From: a virus
Virus record (IMG/VR): IMGVR_UViG_3300030109_004133
Span: 1-51,164 of that record
DNA: 51,164 nt
Direction: 5' to 3' (one strand)
The notes below the pieces were generated by a model. It was not told the origin of the DNA and made no database searches. It saw only the letters and a list, made by a program, of their open reading frames with translations. Below, in pieces: positions 6,694 to 15,056 of this stretch. Numbering within the stretch: the stretch's first letter is position 1; every line of letters begins with the position of its first letter. The position numbers and the translations under genes were made by a program.

Positions 6694-9108
6694 ATGGCAA
6701 GATCGGTAAATTCAAATTCTTTTCCTAGCCAAGTTGTTAGTGATGTAGAGAAAGTAAGCTACGAATACGGCTTGAAAGTTGCTAAGGCTATAGAGCAAGA
6801 ATGGTTTAATGAGGATAATAATTTAAATAGATATAGATCTAATATAAATAATTTTCACAACTTAAGACTTTACGCTAGAGGAGAACAATCTATACAAAAA
6901 TATAAAGATGAGTTATCTATAAACGGTGATTTGTCTTATCTTAATTTAGACTGGAAACCGGTCCCAATAATACCTAAGTTTGTTGATATATTGGTAAACG
7001 GAATGTCGCAAAGAATGTATGATATAAAAGCTTATTCTCAAGATCCGTATGGAGTTGGTAAGAGAACTAAATATATGAAAGCTATACTAGACGACATGAG
7101 AAGCAAAGAGCTTAACGATTATGCCATGCAAGCTTTTAACGTTGATTTATATAGCACTGATCCAGAAGATTTACCAGAAACAGAAGAAGAATTAAAGCTG
7201 CACATGCAGTTAACTTACAAGCAAGGTGTTGAACTAGCAGAAGAACAAGCCATCAACGTTCTTTTTGACGGTAGTAATTATGAGCTTACTAAAAAGCGTT
7301 TTTACTACGATTTAGCAACTATAGGTATTGGAGCAACTAAAACAAATTTTACAACATCAGAAGGTGTTACAGTAGAATACGTTGATCCAGCTAACTTAGT
7401 TTACTCTTACACCGACTCTCCTTATTTTGACGATATATATTATGTAGGTGAAGTGAAAACAATACCTGTAAACGAACTCGCAAAACAATTCCCTCATTTA
7501 TCACAAGAAGACTTAGAAGAAATAATGGCTGACAAGTCTTATAATCGATCTAACTATAACAATAGACACGATTATGATAAGGAAGATGAAAACACTATTC
7601 AAGTTTTATATTTTAATTACAAAACTTACATGAACCAAGTTTACAAAGTCAAAACAACTGGATCTGGTAGTGAAAAAGCTATAGAAAAAGATGATACATT
7701 TAACCCGCCAGACACAATGGAAGGCGATTACAGTAAAATATCTAGATCAATAGAAACATTGTACGAAGGTGCTTTAATACTAGGAACCGAAAAGTTGTTA
7801 AAGTGGGAAATGGCTAAAAACATGATGCGTTCTAAAAGCGACTACAACAAGGTTAGAATGAATTACAGTATAGTTGCACCTAGAATGTATGAAGGTAAAA
7901 TAGAATCTATTGTAAGCAGAATAACAGGTTTTGCAGACATGATACAATTAACACATCTTAAACTACAGCAAGTATTAGCTCGTATGGTTCCTGATGGTGT
8001 TTATTTAGATGCAGATGGTTTAGCTGAGATAGATTTAGGTAATGGTACAAACTATAACCCGCAAGAAGCTTTAAACATGTTCTTCCAAACAGGTAGTATT
8101 ATTGGTAGATCATTAAACCAAGAAGGCGATATGAATCCTGGTAAAGTTCCAATACAGGAAATATCAGGTGGACAAGGTGCTGGTAATAAAATGCAAGCAC
8201 TTATAGGTAACTATAACTACTACCTACAAATGATAAGAGATGTCACAGGTTTAAATGAGGCTAAAGATGGTAGTATGCCAGATAAATATGCTTTAGTTGG
8301 TGTTCAAAAACTTGCTGCCGCAAATAGTAACACTGCTACAAGACACATATTACAAGCAGGTTTATATTTAACAGCTTCAACAGCAGAATGTTTGTCACTT
8401 AGAATATCTGATGTTTTAGAATACTCTCCAACAAGAGATGCTTTTATAAGAGGTATAGGTATACACAACGTTGCGACATTAGAAGAAATAGGAGAGTTGC
8501 ACATGCATGATTTTGGTATTTTTATTGAATTAATGCCAGATGAAGAAGAAAAAGCAATGTTGGAGCAAAATATACAAATGGCTCTTCAACAACAAAGTAT
8601 AGATTTAGAAGATGCTATTGATGTTAGAGAAATAAGAAACGTAAAACTAGCTAATCAAGTTCTTAAAATACGTAGAAAAAAGAAAATGGAACGTGACCAG
8701 CAAATGCAACAAGAAAACATACAAGCTCAGTCACAAGCTAATATTCAACAACAACAAGCCGCTGCTCAAAACGAAGTTCAAAAACAACAAGCGTTAACAC
8801 AAGCTCAAATTCAATTAGAGCAAGCTAAAGCTCAAATGGAGGCTCAAAAAATGCTTCAAGAAACAGATCTTAAAAAGCAAATAATGGAAGTACAGTTTAA
8901 TTTTGACATGCAGTTAAAGCAAGCTGAATTACAAACTGTAAAGGATAGAGATTCTGAAAAAGAAAACCGAAAAGACGAAAGAACGAGAATACAAGCAACT
9001 CAACAGAGTGAAATGATAAACCAAAGAACCGATGGTGGTCCAGCTAGAAAATTTGAAACTTCAGAAAACGATATGGCAGCTGGAGGGGCAGGTATGCCAC
9101 CTATGTAA
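6694..9108 (+). CDS. Portal protein
   Basis: An 804-residue protein directly after the terminase, the usual portal position. The N-terminal and middle parts mix helices and strands with the order expected of the clip, wing and stem (for example NLDWKPVPIIPKFVDILVNG near residue 88 and NYYLQMIRDVTGLNEAKDGS near 508). The dodecameric portal forms the vertex through which DNA enters and leaves. From about residue 660 the sequence becomes a long Gln/Ala-rich coiled coil (ENIQAQSQANIQQQQAAAQN), probably the barrel reaching into the capsid. Such Q-rich barrels are known in podovirus portals. The last residues are flexible and Gly/Met-rich. Assignment is from context, length and architecture. Confidence 0.85.
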   Translation: MARSVNSNSFPSQVVSDVEKVSYEYGLKVAKAIEQEWFNEDNNLNRYRSNINNFHNLRLYARGEQSIQKYKDELSINGDLSYLNLDWKPVPIIPKFVDILVNGMSQRMYDIKAYSQDPYGVGKRTKYMKAILDDMRSKELNDYAMQAFNVDLYSTDPEDLPETEEELKLHMQLTYKQGVELAEEQAINVLFDGSNYELTKKRFYYDLATIGIGATKTNFTTSEGVTVEYVDPANLVYSYTDSPYFDDIYYVGEVKTIPVNELAKQFPHLSQEDLEEIMADKSYNRSNYNNRHDYDKEDENTIQVLYFNYKTYMNQVYKVKTTGSGSEKAIEKDDTFNPPDTMEGDYSKISRSIETLYEGALILGTEKLLKWEMAKNMMRSKSDYNKVRMNYSIVAPRMYEGKIESIVSRITGFADMIQLTHLKLQQVLARMVPDGVYLDADGLAEIDLGNGTNYNPQEALNMFFQTGSIIGRSLNQEGDMNPGKVPIQEISGGQGAGNKMQALIGNYNYYLQMIRDVTGLNEAKDGSMPDKYALVGVQKLAAANSNTATRHILQAGLYLTASTAECLSLRISDVLEYSPTRDAFIRGIGIHNVATLEEIGELHMHDFGIFIELMPDEEEKAMLEQNIQMALQQQSIDLEDAIDVREIRNVKLANQVLKIRRKKKMERDQQMQQENIQAQSQANIQQQQAAAQNEVQKQQALTQAQIQLEQAKAQMEAQKMLQETDLKKQIMEVQFNFDMQLKQAELQTVKDRDSEKENRKDERTRIQATQQSEMINQRTDGGPARKFETSENDMAAGGAGMPPM

Positions 9109-9138
9109 CAAATTTATTAACTATTATTATATTATATT

Positions 9139-10350
9139 ATGGCAGAAAAAAAAGAAGAGCCGAAAGTAGATAACGAAGTAGGCTCGTTAAAAGTAAAAGA
9201 ACAAACAGAAAAACAACCTAAAGGTAACGAAACTAAAGAAAACGTTACAAAGGTTAAAGCAAAAATGAAAAAACCAGTTGAGGATTTAACTACCCCAACT
9301 TTAACAAAAGTAGATTTATCAAAAACTAAAACAGAAGAAGATGCCGTTTCAAAGCAAAGCTCAGATGAGGTTCCTGTACAAGACGAACCCGCAACTAGCC
9401 AAAAAGTGGTCGAAGAAATCATCGAAACAACAGATGAAAAACCTTCCGGAGAAAGCGACACCGTTCAAAATGAAACAACACCCCCTGTTAAGGAAGTAGA
9501 AAAACCTATTGAAAAAACAACTCCACTACCAGAAGGTATAGAAAAACTAGTCAACTTTATAGAAGAAACTGGTGGAGATTTAAATGACTATGTTAGGCTA
9601 AACCAAGATTACAGCGAGTTAGATAACATATCTTTATTAAAAGAATATTACAAACAAACAAAACCTCACTTAGATGGTGAGGAGATAAGCTTTCTTATGG
9701 AAGATCAGTTTTCTTACGACGAAGACAGAGATGACGAAAAAGAAGTTAAAAGAAAAAAATTAGCGTTAAAAGAGCAAGTTGCCAACGCTAAAACTCACTT
9801 GGAAGAGTCCAAAACCAAATACTATGAAGATATCAAAGCTGGAAGTAAGCTCACAACAGAGCAGCAGAAGGCTGTAGATTTTTTCAACAGATACAACGAA
9901 GAACAAGCAGAAAACCAAAAGGGAACAGAACACCGTACTTCTGTATTTCACGAAAAAACAAAAAATGTTTTTACCGACGATTTCAAAGGTTTTGAATTTA
10001 AAGTTGGTGACAAGAAATTTAGATACAACGTTCAAGATGCTAATAAAGTAAAAGAAAGCCAAAGTGATATATCAAATTTTGTTGGAAAGTTTCTAAACAA
10101 AAATAATGAAATGTCAGACGCTGAAGGTTATCACAAGTCTTTATATACAGCTATGAATCCTGATGCTATTGCTAAACATTTTTACGAACAAGGACAATCA
10201 GACGCTTTGAAACAAAGTGTTGAAAAAGGGAAAAATATAAGTATGGATCCTAGACAACAACACACAGATTCAAACTCAGGTGGTATGAAAGTAAAAGTGC
10301 TAGGCGATAATACTGCTAGTTTTAAGTTTAAAATTAAAAACAAAAATTAA
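9139..10350 (+). CDS. Putative capsid scaffolding protein
   Basis: A 403-residue, highly charged protein between portal and major capsid genes. Residues 1-130 are low-complexity Lys/Glu/Thr/Pro-rich and likely disordered. About 130-200 is a compact helical stretch (EGIEKLVNFIEETGGDLNDY), 200-290 a long charged helix (KRKKLALKEQVANAKTHLEE), and the C-terminus is basic (KVKVLGDNTASFKFKIKNKN), as expected for the capsid-binding end of scaffolds. Scaffold proteins guide capsid shell assembly and are then lost or cleaved. No protease motif is present. The leader TATTATATTATATT before the ATG is nearly the same as the one before the gene at 11932. Confidence 0.65.
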   Translation: MAEKKEEPKVDNEVGSLKVKEQTEKQPKGNETKENVTKVKAKMKKPVEDLTTPTLTKVDLSKTKTEEDAVSKQSSDEVPVQDEPATSQKVVEEIIETTDEKPSGESDTVQNETTPPVKEVEKPIEKTTPLPEGIEKLVNFIEETGGDLNDYVRLNQDYSELDNISLLKEYYKQTKPHLDGEEISFLMEDQFSYDEDRDDEKEVKRKKLALKEQVANAKTHLEESKTKYYEDIKAGSKLTTEQQKAVDFFNRYNEEQAENQKGTEHRTSVFHEKTKNVFTDDFKGFEFKVGDKKFRYNVQDANKVKESQSDISNFVGKFLNKNNEMSDAEGYHKSLYTAMNPDAIAKHFYEQGQSDALKQSVEKGKNISMDPRQQHTDSNSGGMKVKVLGDNTASFKFKIKNKN

Positions 10351-10370
10351 CAATTTAAAAATTATTTATT

Positions 10371-11858
10371 ATGGCAATTTCAAATCCTGGTGGTTTGTTG
10401 AATTCAACGCCTGCTACGGTACAGCAAGCATTCTCAACAAATTACCTTGACTTTACGTCCGGTGCAAATGACTGGGCACAGCAATACCTTCCAGATCTAA
10501 TGGAGAAAGAAGCTGAGGTTTATGGTAAAAGAACAATCTCAGGTTTCTTATCTCAAGTAGGTGCGGAAGAAGCAATGCAAGCTGATCAAGTTATTTGGTC
10601 AGAACAAGGAAGACTACACTTAACGTACACTTGTACTATTAAGACTGCAGCTTCTAACTTAGTTACAATTTCAGATCACGTTGATACTAACGCTGCTTAC
10701 GCAAGTGGTAGTCACGGTATTAGAAAAGGTGATACTGTTATTATAGCAAACTCTACTAAAAACCTTACAATAAAAGGTTACGTTAGTGCTATCGATGTTG
10801 GTGGTGACGCTAATGATATTACTGTAGCTCCGTATAACTCTAACGATTTAGCTGATACTAGAATTGGTATGGCTGATTCTGATGTTGGTGTTATTATGGT
10901 TTATGGTTCTGAGTACAAAAAAGGAGACACTTATAACGGTAGTGAAAACCACTCTGCTAATGAGCCTTCTTTCAAGTCTTACTCTAACAAGCCAATTATT
11001 ATCAAAGACTTCTATCAAGTTTCTGGTTCTGATACAGCTAGAATCGGTTGGGTTGAAGTAACTGGTGAAATGGGTCAATCTGGTTACCTATGGTACTTAA
11101 AAGCTGAAGGTGATACTAGAGCTAGATTTACTGATTACTTAGAAATGGCAATGATTGAAGGTGTTTTAGGTACTAACGACAACGTTGTTGATACTGCACT
11201 TGCAAACGACTCTTCTAACCCTGCTTCAAGTGTAGGTACTGAAGGTTTATTCGCTGCTATTGAATCAAGAGGTAACATTACTACTGGTGTAACTGGTGTT
11301 AATGCTGCAACTGATTTAGCTGAGTTTGACGCTATCTTGGCTGAGTTTGATAAGCAAGGAGCTATTGAAGAAAATATGATGTTTGTTAATAGAGCAACTG
11401 CTTTAGCAATGGATGACATGTTAGCTTCTATGAATTCTTACGGTGCTGGTGGTACATCTTACGGTGTGTTCAACAACTCTGAAGATATGGCTTTAAACTT
11501 AGGTTTCTCTGGTTTCAGAAGAGGTTCTTATGACTTCTATAAGTCTGACTGGAAATACTTAAATGACAAAGGTACTAGAGGATCAATTAACGACTTTGAT
11601 AAAGTTAACGCTATCAGAGGGGTTATGATTCCTGCTGGTGTATCTTCTGTTTATGATGAAATGTTAGGAAAAAATCTTAAGAGACCATTCTTACACGTTC
11701 GTTATAGAGCTTCACAAACAGATAACAGACGATTCAAAACTTGGGTTACTGGTTCTGTTGGTGCAGCTACAACTTCTTTAGATGCAATGAATATTCATTT
11801 CTTATCTGAAAGATGTTTAGTTACTCAAGGTGCTAATAACTTCATGTTATTGAAATAA
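10371..11858 (+). CDS. Major capsid protein
   Basis: A 495-residue protein, third in the terminase-portal-scaffold-capsid order. The N-terminus (MAISNPGGLLNSTPATVQQA, then DWAQQYLPDLMEKEAEVYGK) and a long N-arm match major capsid proteins of uncultured marine podovirus-like phages; an HK97 fold is expected. The region around residues 115-215 (HGIRKGDTVIIANSTKN and onward) looks like an inserted beta domain. The gene prefers TTC and AAC codons and GGT/GCT, unlike its TTT/AAT-rich neighbours, which fits very high expression. It is followed by the strongest terminator in the window. It forms the icosahedral shell. No cleavage site can be proven. Confidence 0.88.
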   Translation: MAISNPGGLLNSTPATVQQAFSTNYLDFTSGANDWAQQYLPDLMEKEAEVYGKRTISGFLSQVGAEEAMQADQVIWSEQGRLHLTYTCTIKTAASNLVTISDHVDTNAAYASGSHGIRKGDTVIIANSTKNLTIKGYVSAIDVGGDANDITVAPYNSNDLADTRIGMADSDVGVIMVYGSEYKKGDTYNGSENHSANEPSFKSYSNKPIIIKDFYQVSGSDTARIGWVEVTGEMGQSGYLWYLKAEGDTRARFTDYLEMAMIEGVLGTNDNVVDTALANDSSNPASSVGTEGLFAAIESRGNITTGVTGVNAATDLAEFDAILAEFDKQGAIEENMMFVNRATALAMDDMLASMNSYGAGGTSYGVFNNSEDMALNLGFSGFRRGSYDFYKSDWKYLNDKGTRGSINDFDKVNAIRGVMIPAGVSSVYDEMLGKNLKRPFLHVRYRASQTDNRRFKTWVTGSVGAATTSLDAMNIHFLSERCLVTQGANNFMLLK

Positions 11859-11870
11859 GCATTTATTTTT

Positions 11871-11908
11871 AAAAGACCGGGGCTTCGGCCTCGGCCTTTT
11901 ATTTTTTA
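11871..11908 (+). terminator. Intrinsic terminator with UUCG loop after capsid gene
   Basis: A hairpin of about 13 pairs, 13 bases after the capsid stop. The arms AAAAGACCGGGGC and GCCTCGGCCTTTT enclose the loop TTCG, closed by a C-G pair, which is the very stable UUCG tetraloop. There is one A-C mismatch and one G-T wobble. A T-rich run (CTTTTATTTTTTATT) follows. It should end or reduce transcription after the capsid gene and may also protect the capsid mRNA 3' end. Confidence 0.9.
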
Positions 11909-11931
11909 TTAATTTTATTATATATTATATT

Positions 11932-12762
11932 ATGGCAAAGAAAAAAGAAACAAAAGAAATTATGGAGGAAACTCCAAAGGTTGTTGAGACTGTAGTGGTT
12001 GAAGCACCAAAACCTAAAAAGGTTGAACCTAAAAAACCTGAGTGGGAAATAAAAGATAGATTGTATTACTTAAAAGGTGGAATGAAACCGTTATCTTACA
12101 TAGTTAAAAACTCTCAAATATTTTATTTTGACGAAGAAAAAGGTTATGAAAGAGAATTAAAATACACTTCAAATCAAAGAACTTGTTTTGTTGATGAATT
12201 TAAAGGTGATGCTAGACCAGAACACATAGTGTTTAGAGATGGTGTGCTTTTTGTAGAAAGAACAAAAACTGTTTTACAAAAACTATTATCTTTATACCAC
12301 CCTCACAAAGACGCTTTGTTTTATGAGCACAAACCTGTTGAAGTTGCTTCAAATCAAATTGATTGGTTAGAAATGGAAATAGAAGCTCTTAATGCAGCTA
12401 GCAACATTGATATTGATATGGCAGAGGCTATTATGCGTGTAGAGGTTGGTTCTAGAGTATCTAAGATGAGTTCTAAAGAACTTAAAAGAGATTTGTTGTT
12501 ATATGCTAAAAAGAATCCTCAACTGTTCTTAGAATTAGTTAACGATGAAAACGTACATCTTAGAAATTATGGTATAAAAGCTGTTGAAATGGGAATATTA
12601 AGATTATCAAATGACCAAAGAACTTTTGTTTGGGCATCAAATGATAGAAAATTAATGAACGTTCCTTTTGACGAGCACCCGTATTCAGCTTTAGCCGCTT
12701 GGTTTAAAACTGACGAAGGTATGGAGATATTTTCTAATATCGAAAAAAGATTAAATCAATAA
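11932..12762 (+). CDS. Phage protein of unknown function, probably structural
   Basis: A 276-residue protein. Residues 1-40 are Lys/Glu/Pro-rich and disordered (ETPKVVETVVVEAPKPKKVE). A beta region follows (DRLYYLKGGMKPLSYIVKNS, then FYFDEEKGYERELKYTSNQR), then a helical C-terminal half (DMAEAIMRVEVGSRVSKMSS, KRDLLLYAKKNPQLFLELVN). The gene stands between two hairpins, so it may form its own transcript. The leader TATATTATATT before the ATG matches the one at 9139. It might be a head-tail accessory or a late regulator; no known family can be named with confidence. No membrane segment. Confidence 0.6.
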   Translation: MAKKKETKEIMEETPKVVETVVVEAPKPKKVEPKKPEWEIKDRLYYLKGGMKPLSYIVKNSQIFYFDEEKGYERELKYTSNQRTCFVDEFKGDARPEHIVFRDGVLFVERTKTVLQKLLSLYHPHKDALFYEHKPVEVASNQIDWLEMEIEALNAASNIDIDMAEAIMRVEVGSRVSKMSSKELKRDLLLYAKKNPQLFLELVNDENVHLRNYGIKAVEMGILRLSNDQRTFVWASNDRKLMNVPFDEHPYSALAAWFKTDEGMEIFSNIEKRLNQ

Positions 12763-12770
12763 TTAATTTA

Positions 12771-12807
12771 TAGTAAGTAATCGCCCTTAGGGGTGATTAC
12801 ATTACTA
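12771..12807 (+). terminator. Long intergenic hairpin, terminator or RNA-processing site
   Basis: The core stem GTAATCGCCC / GGGTGATTAC (one G-T wobble) closes a TTAG loop. Outer arms TAGTAA / TTACTA extend it with a single A bulge, giving about 16 pairs in all. There is no clear T run on the plus strand, so it may be a weak terminator, an RNA stabiliser or a processing site between the genes at 11932 and 12824. Confidence 0.65.
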
Positions 12808-12823
12808 TATAAAATACAATAAT

Positions 12824-13015
12824 ATGGAAAAATCAAAAGGATTAGGAGATTCAATAGAAAAAATTACAAAAGCAACTGGAATAAAAAAAGTAGTTGACAC
12901 GGTTTCTAAAGCAACAGGTAAGGATTGTGGTTGTAAATCAAGAAAAGAAAAGCTAAACAAAATGTTTCCTTACAACCCGCACGGAAGCTGGTTAAGCCAA
13001 AGATTCAAATATTAA
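12824..13015 (+). CDS. Small basic protein with CGC motif
   Basis: A 63-residue protein: MEKSKGLGDSIEKITKATGI, a repeated amphipathic helix (KKVVDTVSKATGKD), then CGCKSRKEKLNKMFPYNPHG and an aromatic basic end (SWLSQRFKY). The two cysteines in CGC could bind metal or form a disulphide. It lies between a hairpin and the neck gene at 13026, 10 bases away. Similar small proteins are common near tail genes of Bacteroidota phages as far as I recall, but their role is unknown to me. Confidence 0.6.
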   Translation: MEKSKGLGDSIEKITKATGIKKVVDTVSKATGKDCGCKSRKEKLNKMFPYNPHGSWLSQRFKY

Positions 13016-13025
13016 AAAATAAAAA

Positions 13026-13799
13026 ATGGTAAATATAGATACGGTATATCAAAGAGTTCTAGCTATAGCAAATAAAGAACAAAGAGGTTATATAACGCCT
13101 TTAGAGTTTAACTTGCTAGCTAACCAGGCTCAAATGGCTGTTTTTGAGCAGTATTTTTACGATAGAAATAAACTAGCGGACACGCCTGGTAATTCTATGG
13201 AGTACTCAGATGCTGACAAGATGATTGATGAAAAAATTGCCGTATTTTCAATAAACAATGTAGATGTTGTTGGTGGTTCGAATTTACCGTTAGATATGTA
13301 TAGGTTAGGTTCTGTTTACCACAGAGAGTTTACAGAAACGTTTGCACCTCAACCAGTCCCTAACGCCGCTCAATTTAAAATTTACGAAGCTAAACTTATT
13401 AGTAATAAAGAGTGGGCAACTATTCAAAACGCACCGTTATTAAAACCAACTAATAGTCGACCTGTTTTTATAAGACCAACAGACGACACTATTACGGTTT
13501 TTGGAAACAATTCTCAACCTTTAACAGTTGTTAATGTTGGTGGTGTTGTTTTACCAAGCGTTACATGTGATTATATAGCTCAACCTACAAAGGTAGAATG
13601 GGGTTATGACGTTGTTGGTGAAAAAGCCCTGCATAATGGTGCTCCGGGTAGAACATTTCACTTTCAACATCATCCATCTGACGAAACAGATTTAGTTTAT
13701 AAAGTTTTAGAACTAGCTGGTGTTATAATAGAAGATCAAGGAATTGTACAGTATGCAAATCAAAAAGATAGAGAGTTAGTACAAAAACAAAAATCATAA
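13026..13799 (+). CDS. Neck/ring (head-tail connector) protein candidate
   Basis: A 257-residue soluble protein. The N-terminal part is helical (VYQRVLAIANKEQRGYITPL, then FNLLANQAQMAVFEQYFYDR), followed by a beta-rich middle with many Val/Pro turns and a short helical C-terminus rich in Gln and Lys (NQKDRELVQKQKS). In short-tailed phages the two genes after the capsid commonly encode ring or tail-tube adaptor proteins that dock below the portal; this gene and the one at 13803 fit in order and size. The exact family cannot be fixed by eye. The next gene begins 3 bases downstream. Confidence 0.6.
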   Translation: MVNIDTVYQRVLAIANKEQRGYITPLEFNLLANQAQMAVFEQYFYDRNKLADTPGNSMEYSDADKMIDEKIAVFSINNVDVVGGSNLPLDMYRLGSVYHREFTETFAPQPVPNAAQFKIYEAKLISNKEWATIQNAPLLKPTNSRPVFIRPTDDTITVFGNNSQPLTVVNVGGVVLPSVTCDYIAQPTKVEWGYDVVGEKALHNGAPGRTFHFQHHPSDETDLVYKVLELAGVIIEDQGIVQYANQKDRELVQKQKS

Positions 13800-13802
13800 T
13801 AA

Positions 13803-15053
13803 ATGGGATTACTACAACAAAACCAAAGGCAAAAATATCAGTCAAAGAAAAAGTTCACGGCTGATGGGACTGTTACAAAATTTCAGGTTTCTAATTTGTT
13901 AGCAACCTTTAACTCAGCTCACCAAGGTATATATCAACAAATATTAGCCGCTGGTCCATCAAGCGACTTAATAAACAAATACGTTAAAGTTTATTTAAAT
14001 GGCGATTTATATGCTGCCAAAGTAATTCTTGATACGTCTACACCTACTTCTATAACTTATGATAGAAGATATGATTTTAGATTTGACACTAATGATGGGT
14101 GGATAATTCATTTCAATGCAAGTCATGTTCCAGCTAATGCAACTATTATTGATGTACATATAGATCAATCTGTTTGGCAGGATTCTACTGGCACAACGCA
14201 TTTAACAACAAATAACTATCAAGTAACTTCTTTAGAGGATATTATAAGTAATTTTATGATAGCTTACACTGGTGAAGATAAAGTATTAAACAAAGCAAGA
14301 AGAACGGATGTACAGTTTCACGCTATGAGAGCATTGCAAGAATTAAGTTTTGATACTTTTAAATCTTGTAAATCAATGGAGTTAGAAGTTCCGCCTTCTT
14401 TAGTTTTACCACTCCCTCATGACTACGTTAATTACGTTAAGCTTAGTTGGAAAGATTCTTCTGGAATAAAAAGACCAATATATCCAACAAACAACACTTC
14501 AAACCCTATTCCGTATAGACAAGATGCTGACGGTAACATAGAGTTTGATGCTAATTCTACAAGTGATTTCTCTGATGTAAACAACGTTATTTCTGACAAA
14601 GACTCTGACACTTGGAACTCTTATAGTTCTGCAGTACCTTCAGAGGTTCAAGATGATTATCAAGATGATACATACTGGCCTAATGCCGGGCAAAGATACG
14701 GTTTAGACTCAAAAGAAGCTAACGTTAATGGTGTTTACTTTATTGATTGTGCCAGACATATGATTAATTTTAGCTCTAATTTAAATGGAAACACTATAAT
14801 ATTAGATTATATAAGTGATAGCTTGGGAACTGACGGGGAAATGGTTGTACACAAAATGGCTGAAGAAGCTATGTATAAATGGATAATGTATGGCTTATTA
14901 TCTACTAGGTCAAACATACCAGAACAAATTGTTCAAAGATATAAAAGAGAAAGATTTGCTGAAACAAGAAAGGCAAAATTAAGATTATCTAATATTAAAT
15001 TAGAAGAAATAACACAGGTATTAAGAGGGAAATCTAAATTTATAAAACACTAG
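13803..15053 (+). CDS. Neck/tail-tube (ring) protein candidate
   Basis: A 416-residue protein. The first 145 residues are beta-rich with fibre-like turns. From about 160, RRTDVQFHAMRALQELSFDT is a helical segment typical of adaptor or ring proteins in podovirus-like phages, followed by PPSLVLPLPHDYVNYVKLSW, a strand pair that could form the tube interface. The C-terminus is helical and basic (RYKRERFAETRKAKLRLSNI). It lies between the other connector candidate and the giant tail protein, with gaps of only 3 bases. A role in the tail tube or gatekeeper ring is likely. No enzyme motif is seen. Confidence 0.62.
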   Translation: MGLLQQNQRQKYQSKKKFTADGTVTKFQVSNLLATFNSAHQGIYQQILAAGPSSDLINKYVKVYLNGDLYAAKVILDTSTPTSITYDRRYDFRFDTNDGWIIHFNASHVPANATIIDVHIDQSVWQDSTGTTHLTTNNYQVTSLEDIISNFMIAYTGEDKVLNKARRTDVQFHAMRALQELSFDTFKSCKSMELEVPPSLVLPLPHDYVNYVKLSWKDSSGIKRPIYPTNNTSNPIPYRQDADGNIEFDANSTSDFSDVNNVISDKDSDTWNSYSSAVPSEVQDDYQDDTYWPNAGQRYGLDSKEANVNGVYFIDCARHMINFSSNLNGNTIILDYISDSLGTDGEMVVHKMAEEAMYKWIMYGLLSTRSNIPEQIVQRYKRERFAETRKAKLRLSNIKLEEITQVLRGKSKFIKH

Positions 15054-15056
15054 AAT

